Of a stretch of DNA of 12,354 nt, positions 12,263 to 12,354 are shown piece by piece. Under the pieces are notes generated by a model. The model did no database searches. It saw only the letters and a program-made list of their open reading frames with translations, and was not told where the DNA came from. The stretch comes from an uncultured Acetobacteraceae bacterium (GTDB lineage: Bacteria; Pseudomonadota; Alphaproteobacteria; Acetobacterales; Acetobacteraceae), in NCBI GenBank assembly GCA_903839965.1, contig CAIMEK010000683.1, positions 1 to 12,354 on the forward strand, written 5' to 3'. How positions within the stretch are numbered: position 1 is the first letter of the stretch; every line of letters starts with the position of its first letter. A program made the translations under genes and the position numbers.

Positions 12263-12354
12263 ATGTCCGACACGCCGCTTGAGGTCAGCTTTCCCTCCGT
12301 CGATTTCCTCTCCTTCGCGGAATTCGAGGAATACACGCGCGAGGCGCAGCCGCG
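12263..12354 (+). CDS. Partial gene, 5' end only, unknown function
   Basis: A frame opens with ATG at 12263 and runs off the window after 30 full codons. The product begins MSDTPLEVSFPSVDFLSFAE and is acidic with regular aromatic residues, quite unlike the Arg/Pro-rich shadow frames, so it is probably real. An in-frame stop lies at 12221, and no other ATG, GTG or TTG lies between it and 12263. There is no strong ribosome binding site. The opening faintly recalls N-termini of AraC-type regulators with a cupin-like domain, and a regulator divergent from a catabolic gene would fit, but 30 residues are too few to assign a family. Confidence 0.5.
   Translation, partial: MSDTPLEVSFPSVDFLSFAEFEEYTREAQP

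Noticed and set aside
12225..12354. Alternative plus-strand frame starting with ATG at 12225
   Set aside because: The ATG is in another frame from 12263 and its translation is Arg/Ser/Pro-rich, typical of a shadow frame; it would also run through the 18-bp palindrome.

Overview
The window is strongly GC-rich, and the third codon positions of every real gene are dominated by G and C. Gene content suggests an alphaproteobacterium, possibly Acetobacteraceae or another Rhodospirillales lineage. The pointers are an M10 (serralysin-like) protease with DUF4214-type repeats, an ACS-family MFS carrier beside an HpcH/HpaI aldolase, and GC-rich intergenic hairpin repeats. The lineage is an inference from style and content; no marker gene is present.

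Layout. Positions 1-473 hold no convincing gene, only hairpins and repeat-like sequence. Next come two minus-strand genes with a 4-base ATGA overlap: a glutathione S-transferase-like protein (941-1594) and a YpeA-like GNAT acetyltransferase (474-944). Divergent from them is a compact class A penicillin-binding protein (1722-3497). It converges, with a 6-base gap, on a secreted M10-type metalloprotease with four C-terminal DUF4214-like repeats (3504-5582, minus). A structured, repeat-rich spacer (about 5610-5821) follows.

The right half looks like one small-molecule uptake and catabolism locus. An HpcH/HpaI aldolase (7183-7959) and an ACS-family MFS transporter (5822-7135) form a minus-strand operon. 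A binding protein and two permeases of a sugar-type ABC importer (8167-11281) run divergently on the plus strand. A short-chain dehydrogenase (11297-12070, minus) converges on them. The 207-base divergent region between aldolase and binding protein holds a perfect TTGTCGACAA dyad, a TTGACA box, an 11-bp hairpin and a possible 37-codon leader frame ending at the binding protein's ribosome binding site. My reading is a sugar-acid or related hydroxy-acid locus: two importers, one oxidoreductase and a retro-aldol step. The substrate is unknown, and neither the ABC ATPase nor a dehydratase is in the window.

The last 92 bases begin a plus-strand gene that runs off the end, preceded by an 18-bp perfect palindrome. 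I found no tRNA, rRNA, CRISPR array, integrase or recognisable transposase.
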